Assembly (NCBI GenBank): GCA_036824505.1
Contig: DAITAA010000016.1
Location: forward strand, 1-64,000
Length of the DNA stretch: 64,000 nt
Direction: 5' to 3'
Origin: SCUD01 sp036824505
GTDB lineage: Bacteria; Pseudomonadota; Gammaproteobacteria; Steroidobacterales; Steroidobacteraceae
In this document: positions 19,920 to 28,003 of the stretch, piece after piece
Position numbering within the stretch: the first letter of the stretch is position 1
How the letters are laid out: each line of letters starts with the position of its first letter
Made by a program: the position numbers and the translations under genes
The notes under the pieces: model-generated
The model's input: the letters and a program-made list of their open reading frames with translations, nothing else
Database searches by the model: none
Told to the model about the DNA's origin: nothing

Positions 19920-19990
19920 CGGGGCGGACGGGGTCCCGAGCGAGCGAATAAAGATCGGCTGAGCGAGCGAGGGAGCCCCGGCCGCCCCGC
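19919..19990. repeat. long imperfect inverted repeat between convergent genes
   Basis: GCGGGGCGG at 19919-19927 is complementary to CCGCCCCGC at 19982-19990, and pairing continues inward through CGGGG/CCCCG and into two copies of GAGCGAGCGA (19939-19948 is adjacent to the first; the second starts at about 19961). The folded arms would be about 28 bases with an AT-richer loop. It fills the whole space between the GFA and ppsA stops. It may act as a bidirectional terminator, although no U-tract follows, or it may be a dispersed genomic repeat. Confidence 0.6.
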
Positions 19991-19992
19991 GC

Positions 19993-22392
19993 TCAAGCTT
20001 TCTTCGTTTCCCCACCGCTCGCCAGGAACAGCCAGGTCTCGACGACGGTGTCCGGGTTCAGCGAAATGCTGTCGATGCCCTGGTCAACGAGCCAGCGCGC
20101 GAGATCCGGGTGATCGGACGGGCCCTGGCCGCAGATGCCGATGTACTTGCCCGCGTCGCGGCATGCGCGGATCGCCATGGTAAGCAGGGCCTTGACGGCC
20201 TCATCGCGTTCGTCGAACAGGCCCGCAATGATCGCCGAATCCCGGTCGATACCGAGCGTGAGCTGCGTCATGTCATTTGAACCGATCGACATGCCGTCGA
20301 AATGCTCCAGGTATTGCGCCGCGAGCAGCGCATTGGTCGGCAATTCGCACATCATGATCACTTTCAGACCGTTCTCGCCACGCCGAAGACCATTGCTCGC
20401 CAGCAGCTCCACGACCCGTCGGCCTTCGTCCACGGTGCGCACGAACGGGACCATGACCTGCACATTGACGAGGCCCATCTCCTCGCGCACGCGCCGAAGT
20501 GCCCTGCATTCGAGCTCGAAACAGGGTCTGAATGACTTGTCAGTGAAGCGCGAGGCACCGCGGAAGCCGAGCATCGGATTTTCCTCGTGCGGCTCGTACT
20601 CCCGCCCGCCCAGCAGGTTGGCATATTCATTCGACTTGAAATCGGATAGCCGCACGATCACCGGCTGGGGGGCGAAGGCGGCAGCGATGCAGGCGATGCC
20701 TTCGGAGAGCTTTTCGACAAAGAACTCGACCGGATTTTCGTAGCCGGCCATTTGCCAGCGGATCTGGTCCTGCAGCCCGCGATCGAGACTGTCGAAGTCG
20801 AGCAGCGCGCGCGGATGCACGCCGATCATCCGGTTGACGATGAATTCCAGGCGTGCGAGCCCGACGCCATGATTCGGGATCGATGCGAAGTCGAAGGCAC
20901 GGTCCGGATTGCCTACATTCATCATGATCCGGACCGGCGGCGACGGCAGTGCGTCGAGTTCGATCTGCTGCTGTTCGAAATCGAGCCGCCCTTCGTAGAC
21001 GACGCCGGTGTCGCCTTCGGCACAGGATACGGTGACGGGCTGGCCCTCGGCGATCGCCAGCGTTGCATTGGCACAACCGACCACGGCCGGTATCCCCAGT
21101 TCGCGCGCAATGATGGCGGCATGGCAGGTTCGGCCGCCACGGTTCGTCACGATGGCCGAGGCCCGCTTCATGACCGGCTCCCAATCGGGATCGGTCATGT
21201 CGGAAACCAGCACGTCGCCGGGCTGTACGCGCGACATCTCCCGGACACTCGCGATGACCCGCGCCGGCCCCGCGCCGATGCGCTGACCGATCGCACGGCC
21301 GCTGGTGAGCGCACGGGAGCGGGTCTTCAGCGTGTAGCGCTGGATCGAGCGTCCGGAGCGGCTCTGGACCGTCTCGGGACGGGCCTGCAGCACGAAGATC
21401 TGGCCGGTCTCGCCGTCCTTTCCCCATTCGATGTCCATCGGGCAGCCGTAGTGGCTCTCGATGACCAGTGCCTGTCGCGCCAGTTCCTGCACGTCTGCAT
21501 CGCTCAGGCAAAACCGCGTGCGGTCCTCGGGCGCGACATCCATTGTCTCGACCCAGCGACCGGCGGAGGGACTGCGGGCGTAGATCATCTTCGACGCCTT
21601 GGAGCCGAGATTGCGGCGGATGATCGCGCGCTTGCCGGCACGCAATGCAGGCTTGAAGACATAGAACTCGTCCGGATTGACCGAACCTTGCACGACCATT
21701 TCGCCAAGACCCCAGGAAGCAGTGATCAGCACGACCTCCCGGAAACCTGACTCGGTATCGAGCGTGAAAACCACGCCGCTGGCGCCCAGGTCGCTGCGAA
21801 TCATGTGCTGCACGCCGACCGAGATCGCAACCTGGCCGTGATCGAAGCCCTGATGCACGCGATAGGCGATGGCGCGGTCGTTGTAAAGCGATGCAAAGAC
21901 CTGGTGCATTGCCGCGAGCACGGCCGGTGCGCCACGCACATTCAGGATCGTTTCCTGCTGGCCGGCAAATGAAGCCCCCGGCAGGTCCTCGGCCGTCGCC
22001 GAGGAACGCACGGCGACCGCGGTCGCGCCGGCGCCGCTGAGCGATTCGAAGGCCGCCACGACCTCCTGCTGGAGACGGGCCGGGAACGGTGTCTCGAGAA
22101 TCAGGTTGCGGATGCGCGTACCCGTATCAGCAAGCCGCCCGACATCGTCGACATTCAGCCCTTCAAGCAGGGCGCTGATACGGCTGTCGAGGCCGTCCTG
22201 GGCGAGGAAATCGCGAAATGCCTGCGCGGTGGTCGCGAAACCGTCCGGAACCCTGACGCCGGTCTGGCCGAGCTTGCCGATCATTTCGCCAAGCGATGCG
22301 TTCTTTCCGCCGACGATGCCGACGTCAGCCGAGCGCAGGCTTGCGAAGGGTCGCGTGTATAAGGTCAAGCCCGATCCTCGCGTTACTGGCAC
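19993..22392 (-). CDS. ppsA: phosphoenolpyruvate synthase (pyruvate, water dikinase)
   Basis: A 799-residue enzyme that makes PEP from pyruvate and ATP for gluconeogenesis. The N-terminal ATP-grasp domain starts at VGGKNASLGEMI; the swivelling phosphohistidine is in GGRTCHAAIIARELGIPAVVG; the C-terminal barrel ends with GQGPSDHPDLARWLVDQGIDSISLNPDT-type sequence. The first codon at 22392 is GTG with a poor RBS; a TTG at 22368 with AGGA seven bases ahead would give 791 residues, closer to E. coli (792). It diverges from its regulator ppsR with only 64 bases between starts. Confidence 0.95.
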   Translation of the reverse strand: MPVTRGSGLTLYTRPFASLRSADVGIVGGKNASLGEMIGKLGQTGVRVPDGFATTAQAFRDFLAQDGLDSRISALLEGLNVDDVGRLADTGTRIRNLILETPFPARLQQEVVAAFESLSGAGATAVAVRSSATAEDLPGASFAGQQETILNVRGAPAVLAAMHQVFASLYNDRAIAYRVHQGFDHGQVAISVGVQHMIRSDLGASGVVFTLDTESGFREVVLITASWGLGEMVVQGSVNPDEFYVFKPALRAGKRAIIRRNLGSKASKMIYARSPSAGRWVETMDVAPEDRTRFCLSDADVQELARQALVIESHYGCPMDIEWGKDGETGQIFVLQARPETVQSRSGRSIQRYTLKTRSRALTSGRAIGQRIGAGPARVIASVREMSRVQPGDVLVSDMTDPDWEPVMKRASAIVTNRGGRTCHAAIIARELGIPAVVGCANATLAIAEGQPVTVSCAEGDTGVVYEGRLDFEQQQIELDALPSPPVRIMMNVGNPDRAFDFASIPNHGVGLARLEFIVNRMIGVHPRALLDFDSLDRGLQDQIRWQMAGYENPVEFFVEKLSEGIACIAAAFAPQPVIVRLSDFKSNEYANLLGGREYEPHEENPMLGFRGASRFTDKSFRPCFELECRALRRVREEMGLVNVQVMVPFVRTVDEGRRVVELLASNGLRRGENGLKVIMMCELPTNALLAAQYLEHFDGMSIGSNDMTQLTLGIDRDSAIIAGLFDERDEAVKALLTMAIRACRDAGKYIGICGQGPSDHPDLARWLVDQGIDSISLNPDTVVETWLFLASGGETKKA

Positions 22393-22456
22393 CTGATACG
22401 ATCACCGTCACAGCCACTCACGCCGCGCGGCCGGCAAGCCCACGGAAGAAACCGTC

Positions 22457-23284
22457 ATGAAACAACGACGAACTGTCTTCTTCGTGTCTGACCAGACGGG
22501 CGTGACTGCCGAGACCATGGGGCACAGTTTGCTGACGCAGTTCGACGGCCTGGAATTCAGGCCGATCACTTTGCCATTCATCACCACGATTGACAAGGCG
22601 CGGGAAGCGGTCGCCAAGATCGATGAGGCCGCACGCGAAGAAGGTGTGCGACCGGTCGTTTTTGCGACCTTCGTCAACAACAACGTGCGCGACGCCGTGC
22701 GGCGCGCCGATTGCGTCTTCCTGGATTTCTTTGCGGCATTCCTGGATCCGCTTGAACAGGAGTTCGGGCAGCAATCGGCTCACGTGCTCGGTCGCGCGCA
22801 TGGCATGACCGATCTTACAGCCTATACATTGAGGATCAATGCGACGAACTTTGCGCTCGCCAATGACGACGGTGCGCAGACGCATGATTACGACCGCGCC
22901 GATGTGATCCTGCTCGGAGTTTCGCGGTCGGGCAAGACCCCGACCTGCGTATACGTGGCCCTGCAGTACGCCACGTATGCAGCCAATTATCCGCTGACCG
23001 AGGAGGATCTTGACCTCGGCCGGCTCCCGGCCCCCGTCGAGCCGCATCGCCGCAAGCTGTTCGGGCTGACGATACAGCCGGATCGGCTGCACCAGATCCG
23101 CCAGGAGCGGCGACCGAACAGCCGTTACGCTTCGCTGCAGCAGTGTGCGTATGAAGTGCGCGCCGCCCAACAATTGTACGAGCGTCACGGAATTCCGTTC
23201 CTGGACACGACCGATTGCTCGATTGAGGAAATCGCGGCCCGTCTGCTGGAGCGCATGTCGATCCCCCGTCGCGTGCGTCCGTGA
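22457..23284 (+). CDS. ppsR: PEP synthase regulatory protein (bifunctional kinase/pyrophosphorylase)
   Basis: A 275-residue DUF299 protein that inactivates PpsA by ADP-dependent phosphorylation of a Thr next to the catalytic His and reactivates it by phosphorolysis. The P-loop-like motif GVSRSGKTPTCVYVALQ is characteristic. RTVFFVSDQTGVTAETMGHS at the N-terminus is also conserved. The target segment GGRTCHAA is present in the PpsA encoded back-to-back with it, so this is a complete pair. Confidence 0.95.
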   Translation: MKQRRTVFFVSDQTGVTAETMGHSLLTQFDGLEFRPITLPFITTIDKAREAVAKIDEAAREEGVRPVVFATFVNNNVRDAVRRADCVFLDFFAAFLDPLEQEFGQQSAHVLGRAHGMTDLTAYTLRINATNFALANDDGAQTHDYDRADVILLGVSRSGKTPTCVYVALQYATYAANYPLTEEDLDLGRLPAPVEPHRRKLFGLTIQPDRLHQIRQERRPNSRYASLQQCAYEVRAAQQLYERHGIPFLDTTDCSIEEIAARLLERMSIPRRVRP

Positions 23285-23314
23285 CGCGAATCGTGACAAA
23301 CAGCACGATTCGCG
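23285..23314 (+). terminator. perfect 11-bp hairpin directly after ppsR
   Basis: CGCGAATCGTG (23285-23295) and CACGATTCGCG (23304-23314) are perfectly complementary around the loop ACAAACAG, starting on the base after the ppsR stop. No U-tract follows (CGGGAAAGG), so it may stabilise the 3' end or act with Rho rather than terminate intrinsically. Confidence 0.45.
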
Positions 23315-23353
23315 CGGGAAAGGGGCAAATAAGCGTGTGATATAGTCAAATCC

Positions 23354-23815
23354 ATGATTTCGGATCACCTCTGCGCGGTTTCCTGGCGTGCCAGGCCGCG
23401 GTCATTCGTCAGCCTGATGACGCTGTATGAAAGCAACTTCATACGCTTCGGCTGGCTGGTCCCGGACCTGCGGCAACTGTCCGGCTCCATGCAATCGGTC
23501 GTGGCAGGAGAACCGGCCCTTGAGTTGTGTGTCGTCGAGCAAAGTCGCTACACGACGACACTCGCCATGTCCTACCTGTTCGCCGATTTCGGCGGTCAGC
23601 AACGTGATCCCGAACTTGAAATCCGCGTCTACCACGATGCGCGGCTTGCCGAGGCGCGCACCAGGTCCGTCGAGCCGGCACACCCGCAACTTCGGAGACT
23701 GGCCGCATCGATTCCGCGCGAGAATGACAGGCGCTGGTCCTGCAACATGCTTTTGAACAAGTGGCTGGAGTATTGCGCCTTCACCGGTCACCGGTTTGCG
23801 CTGCCGCCGGCCTGA
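23354..23815 (+). CDS. DUF1249 family protein (YqiB-like)
   Basis: A 153-residue protein of unknown function that resembles E. coli YqiB in length and pattern: SFVSLMTLYESNFIRFGWLVP at the start, VVEQSRYTTTLAMSYLF, then EIRVYHDARLAEA and a C-terminal LLNKWLEYC. The family is soluble and restricted mainly to gammaproteobacteria, often next to cpdA (cAMP phosphodiesterase), which is not the case here. ATG at 23417 is a possible later start but would remove conserved residues. Confidence 0.85.
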   Translation: MISDHLCAVSWRARPRSFVSLMTLYESNFIRFGWLVPDLRQLSGSMQSVVAGEPALELCVVEQSRYTTTLAMSYLFADFGGQQRDPELEIRVYHDARLAEARTRSVEPAHPQLRRLAASIPRENDRRWSCNMLLNKWLEYCAFTGHRFALPPA

Positions 23816-23824
23816 TCCAGGTCC

Positions 23825-24865
23825 ATGCGCATGGCTGTCACTCTTCCCGAAAAATGGTCGCAGCTGAAGCTGCCAACGATCGGAAAGCCCGATCCGCTGG
23901 AAGAGCAGCGTTTGCTGAAGCTCTTCTGGAATCGTGCTGAACTCAAGAAGGAACTGCAGGAGCTGGATGATCAGCTTCACAACCTGCGCAATAAACTGAA
24001 GCAGCAGGAGAACGCCAATGGGCGCCTGCAACAGCAGCTCGAGCAACTGGAAGTCCTGCTGGGCAATCCCGAGCGCGGTCACGATGCGCTCGTGCACTTC
24101 GGTCTGAAGTCGCTGTGGCGTGCCTGTCGCGAACAGCTCGAGACCTTCGCGGCGGACCTCAAGCGCCAGAAGCAGGACCGTGAACGCAAGAAGCAGCTCG
24201 AGGAGTTCCAGCAGGATCGCTCTGAGCGCCTCAAGATCGCGGACGAGCGCCTGCGCCAGGCTCAGGAAATAGTCGACGCCGAGCGCGCGCGCCTGCGCCA
24301 GGGCGAGGATCGCATCGCGAATCTGAAGGGATTCTGGAACTACTTCCGGCGCCGCGGGCTTGCGGCGGAGATCCCGGCGCAGCGCCAGCGCTGCTTGGTT
24401 GCGGAGAAGCAACTCGAGGACATGCGTGAGGCGCATCGCACGATAGAGAAGGAACCGTGGCCGGAGTTTCCGGGCCTGACCATCGAAGGCCGCAGAATCG
24501 TCAACCTCGCGGTGATCGCGTATGCGCAGATTCTCTATTCGCGCCTGGCGGTTTCGGGCCTCGCGCTGGATTCAAGGCTCGCAAACAATCGCAGCGTCGA
24601 AAGCGCAAAACACGGCAATCTGGAGTCCTGCCTGGCCCGGCAGAAAGAAATCGTGAGCGCGCTCGCGCAGGTCAAGTCGCTGGATGGCATCATGGCCGAG
24701 GTCAAGAAGCGCACCGACAAGATGGCTGCGAGTGCCACCTGGCGCTCGGCGAATGAGACCGTTCCGCAGCCCGCCTCGCTGTCACCCGCGGCCAGCGGCG
24801 GCGTGCCGGACGCCAATGTCCTCGTAGACGACTACTGGGACGTCTACAAGGTCCTGCTGCGCTAG
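23825..24865 (+). CDS. coiled-coil protein of unknown function
   Basis: A 346-residue soluble protein without signal peptide or membrane segment that I cannot assign to a known family. Residues about 35-80 and 120-175 are strongly heptad-like and rich in Gln, Lys, Glu and Arg (LKKELQELDDQLHNLRNKL; RKKQLEEFQQDRSERLKIA). A middle region has FWNYFRRRGLAAEIPAQRQRC, then a helical domain with the IVNLAVIAYAQILYSRL stretch, and a C-terminal DDYWDVYKVLLR. It begins 9 bases after the DUF1249 stop, so the two are likely co-transcribed. The start could also be the ATG six bases later. Confidence 0.8.
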   Translation: MRMAVTLPEKWSQLKLPTIGKPDPLEEQRLLKLFWNRAELKKELQELDDQLHNLRNKLKQQENANGRLQQQLEQLEVLLGNPERGHDALVHFGLKSLWRACREQLETFAADLKRQKQDRERKKQLEEFQQDRSERLKIADERLRQAQEIVDAERARLRQGEDRIANLKGFWNYFRRRGLAAEIPAQRQRCLVAEKQLEDMREAHRTIEKEPWPEFPGLTIEGRRIVNLAVIAYAQILYSRLAVSGLALDSRLANNRSVESAKHGNLESCLARQKEIVSALAQVKSLDGIMAEVKKRTDKMAASATWRSANETVPQPASLSPAASGGVPDANVLVDDYWDVYKVLLR

Positions 24866-24875
24866 GACGCCCGGA

Positions 24876-24940
24876 AAAAGGGAAAAAGGGGACGCTCCCC
24901 TTTACTTTGAGAAAAGGGGAGCGTCCCCTTTTTCCCCTTT
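24876..24940. repeat. perfect 21-bp inverted repeat, bidirectional terminator-like
   Basis: Bases 24883-24903 and 24913-24933 are perfect reverse complements, with core GGGGACGCTCCCC and flanking A5 and T5 runs, and a second, near-perfect A/G and C/T layer outside (to 24876 and 24940). The loop is only 9 bases. Each strand has a GC-rich hairpin followed by a T-run, so it can terminate both the coiled-coil gene and the RND gene. Its composition differs from the surroundings and resembles dispersed repeat elements. It also supplies the last codons and the stop of the RND gene. Confidence 0.8.
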
Positions 24941-27900
24941 GTCCACCGCCGGCGCTCCGCCGCGCGAGAAAAGCCCGATCCGGCGGCGCCAGCCATTCAG
25001 GTCATCAAGCCACACGTAGAACAGCGGCACGAAGAACAGCGACGTGATGCTGCCGAAGAACAATCCTGACATCAGCGCCCGCGCCATCGGGTAGTACGCC
25101 GGCCCGTCGCCACCGATCTGGGTATCGCCAGCCGCGAGCGGCAGCATCGCGAGCAGCGTGACCAGCGATGTCATCAGGATCGGCCGAAGCCGGTGGCGCG
25201 CCGCCTCGAGGATTGCGTCATGGCGGTTCATACCCTCATTTCGCAGATCGATGACGTGCGCAATCAACACGATGCCGATATTCACGATGACACCGATCAG
25301 GATCATGATGCCGAGCATGGCCATGAAAGTCATCGCCGTGCCGCTGATCGTCAGTCCCCAGAACACGCCAACGACCGCAAACACGATCGAAGTGATGATG
25401 GACAGCGGGTACAGCAGTGACTCGAACAGCGACGCCATGACCAGGTAGATCAGCACGACGGCCAGCAGGATGTTGATCAGCATCTTCTGCGCCGTGTCGT
25501 CGCTGTCCTCGACGCTGCGGCCGTACTTCCACGCGACACCGGGCGGCAGCGGGAACTGCTCCATCACGGCCTCGACGCCCTTCTTGACCTCGTCGAGGCT
25601 CGAATCGCTGGAGACGATGCCTTCAATGGCGACCGAGGTCAGCCGGTCGACGCGCTCGATGGAACGCTCGCTTTGATCGATCCGGAAACTCGCGACCGCG
25701 CCCAGCGTGCTGCGCGAACCGTCCGGCAGGTACAGCGGCGTGGCTGCCAGGTCCTCGATGGTCTGGCGGTCATCGGCGCGGAACGCAAGGCGCATCTGGA
25801 TCTCGCGCTCGTCGGCGCGGAAGTCCTTCAGCTTGTCGCCGCGCATCGCAATCGCCACCGTTTGCGCAATGCCCTGCGGCGCCAGGCCGAGGTGCGCGGC
25901 ACGCTCGCGATCCACGATGATCTGGACCTCCTGCTCGCCGGCTTTGGCGGTGGTCCGCACCGAGTCGAAGCCGGGCACGTCGCGCAGCCGCTGGACCACA
26001 GCGCGCGACAGTTCGACCAGCTGCTCGGTGGACTCGCCGGTCAGGTGCATGCTGAAGCCGCTGCCCATGCCGCCCTCGTCCTGGTCGAAGCGGAAACTCG
26101 GCTTGCCGATGATGATCTCCGGCAGGCCCTTCTCGACTTCCTTGATCAGTTCGCGGGGCTGGATCGGCAATTCGCGGCGCGGCTTCAGCTTGATGACGCT
26201 GGAGGCGTCATTGGGCGTGTAGTAGCTGTAGATCAGCTCGATGCCGAAGCGGTCCTTGTTCTCCTCCAGGTAGGCCTCGACGCGCGTCACGGCCTCCTCG
26301 ACGCGCTGCAGCGGGTACGTTCCCTCGATGTGATACGGCAGGTACATCTGCTCCCTCGCGTCCTGCGGGAACATGTCGACCTTCAGGAGCTTGGTCGCGA
26401 ATGGCAGCGCCGCCGAGGCGACCGTGCAGACGACGATCAGCGCCGCCCACCACTGGTGGTTGAACAGCCAGTCGAGGCGCCGCAGGTACCAATCCTGGAA
26501 GCGCGCAAATTTGGAACCGGCCTTGATCGGCGGCGGCGACGGGAAGCGGGCAGTCAACGTCGGGATGATGGTCTGCGCGACAAACAGCGACGCAATCATC
26601 GCGACGATAATTGGCACCGCGACATGGACCATGAAGATCGACATCTCACTCTGCTCGCCGAACACGATCGGCAGGAACACGATGACCGTGGACAGCGTGC
26701 CGGCAAGCACTGCAAGCCCGACCTCATCGACCCCGGCGAATGTCGCGCGAAACGGATCGGATCCGGGGACCTGCCGGTGACGGAAGATGCTCTCGGTCAC
26801 GACCACGGCATTGTCCACCAGCAGCCCGATCGCGAGCATCATGCCCATCATCGTCAGGATGTTCAGCGAGAAGCCCAGGAAGAACATCGCCGCGAGCGTG
26901 ATCAAGAGCGAGAAGGGGACCGCGAGGCTCACGATCAGCGTGGTGCGCCAGTCGCGCAGGAACAGGAACAGCACGACCAGCGCGAGCGCCGCGCCGATCA
27001 GGCCGGAATTACGCAACTCGCCAAGCGAGCTGCGGATGTTCTCGGACTGGTTCGCGAGCACCAGCACATCGACGCCCTGCAGTTGCGGGAGCTTCTGCGC
27101 TTCCTTGACGACCGCCATGACGCGATCGGCGACGTCGACGATATTCGAGCCAGTGGACTTGAAGACGTCGAGCCCCACGCCCGGGCGGCCATTCAGGTGC
27201 CGTCCGACTGTCAGTTCCGGCGTGACCATCTGCACGTCGGCAATGTCGCGCAGCCGCACATTGCCGGTGACGATGAAGTCCTTAACGTCGTCGATTGAGC
27301 GAAACTCGCCGATCGGCCGCACCAGGAAGCGCTGTTGGCCGCCCGTGACTTCGCCTGCACTGACCGAGAAATTCGCGCCTTCCAGCGCGTCGCGCAGACG
27401 CGCCACGTCAACACCATAGGCTGCGAGCCGCACCGGATCGATCAGGATGCGCAATTCCAGCGGCTCGACGCCTTCGAGCGACACGCGCGCGACGCCATCA
27501 AGCCGCTCGAGCGGCTTCTTGAGATAGCGGTCCAGCATGTCGTACTGCCGCGACAGGTCCTCCTGGCTCGAGATGCGCACCACGACCACGCGGTCATCGC
27601 CCGCGGCGAACATGCGGGTCAGGATCCGGTTGGCGCTCGGCGGAAACTCGTGGCGTATGGACTCGAGCTTGGTGCGCACAGCGAAGCCGATGGCGGCAGG
27701 GTCACGCCCCCATTCGAAGAGTACGACGAGTTCCGAACCGTTTTCCGATGAGGTCGAGCGCATTTCCTTGATCCCGGAAAGCGTCGCGATCGCCTCTTCG
27801 GCGGGTCGCGTGATCAGCTGCTCGACTTCTTCCGGTGTGGAACCGTCGTAGGGGATGTTGACCTGCAGGCCGGGGAAGCGGATGTCGGGAAAGAGTTCGA

Positions 27901-28000
27901 GTGGCAGCATCCAGGTCGATATCAGACCGATCAGGGATACCGCAACGAAAGTCATCAGCGTCGTGACCGGGCGGCGTAGCGCAAATCGGGTGTGCAGCAT
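24902..28000 (-). CDS. RND efflux pump inner-membrane subunit (second copy)
   Basis: A 1032-residue AcrB/MdtC-type transporter with 12 expected helices and two large periplasmic loops. It begins FALRRPVTTLMTFVAVSLIGL and carries the TM4 motif LAIGLLVDNAVVVTESIFRH. Here the first proton-relay Asp of AcrB's LVDD is kept and the second is Asn. A hydrophilic C-terminus follows IGLFSRGGAP. The last residues (GDAPLFSK) and the stop lie inside the inverted repeat at 24876-24940, so the original C-terminus may have been altered. It starts 3 bases after the first RND gene. Confidence 0.92.
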   Translation of the reverse strand: MLHTRFALRRPVTTLMTFVAVSLIGLISTWMLPLELFPDIRFPGLQVNIPYDGSTPEEVEQLITRPAEEAIATLSGIKEMRSTSSENGSELVVLFEWGRDPAAIGFAVRTKLESIRHEFPPSANRILTRMFAAGDDRVVVVRISSQEDLSRQYDMLDRYLKKPLERLDGVARVSLEGVEPLELRILIDPVRLAAYGVDVARLRDALEGANFSVSAGEVTGGQQRFLVRPIGEFRSIDDVKDFIVTGNVRLRDIADVQMVTPELTVGRHLNGRPGVGLDVFKSTGSNIVDVADRVMAVVKEAQKLPQLQGVDVLVLANQSENIRSSLGELRNSGLIGAALALVVLFLFLRDWRTTLIVSLAVPFSLLITLAAMFFLGFSLNILTMMGMMLAIGLLVDNAVVVTESIFRHRQVPGSDPFRATFAGVDEVGLAVLAGTLSTVIVFLPIVFGEQSEMSIFMVHVAVPIIVAMIASLFVAQTIIPTLTARFPSPPPIKAGSKFARFQDWYLRRLDWLFNHQWWAALIVVCTVASAALPFATKLLKVDMFPQDAREQMYLPYHIEGTYPLQRVEEAVTRVEAYLEENKDRFGIELIYSYYTPNDASSVIKLKPRRELPIQPRELIKEVEKGLPEIIIGKPSFRFDQDEGGMGSGFSMHLTGESTEQLVELSRAVVQRLRDVPGFDSVRTTAKAGEQEVQIIVDRERAAHLGLAPQGIAQTVAIAMRGDKLKDFRADEREIQMRLAFRADDRQTIEDLAATPLYLPDGSRSTLGAVASFRIDQSERSIERVDRLTSVAIEGIVSSDSSLDEVKKGVEAVMEQFPLPPGVAWKYGRSVEDSDDTAQKMLINILLAVVLIYLVMASLFESLLYPLSIITSIVFAVVGVFWGLTISGTAMTFMAMLGIMILIGVIVNIGIVLIAHVIDLRNEGMNRHDAILEAARHRLRPILMTSLVTLLAMLPLAAGDTQIGGDGPAYYPMARALMSGLFFGSITSLFFVPLFYVWLDDLNGWRRRIGLFSRGGAPAVDKGEKGDAPLFSK

Positions 28001-28003
28001 GAA

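Noticed and set aside
25673..27298. Plus-strand frame of 541 codons opposite the RND pump
   Set aside because: Rich in His, Arg, Asp and Gln with no domain; antisense artefact of codon bias in the pump gene. The same applies to frames at 28064-29134 and 29156-30592.
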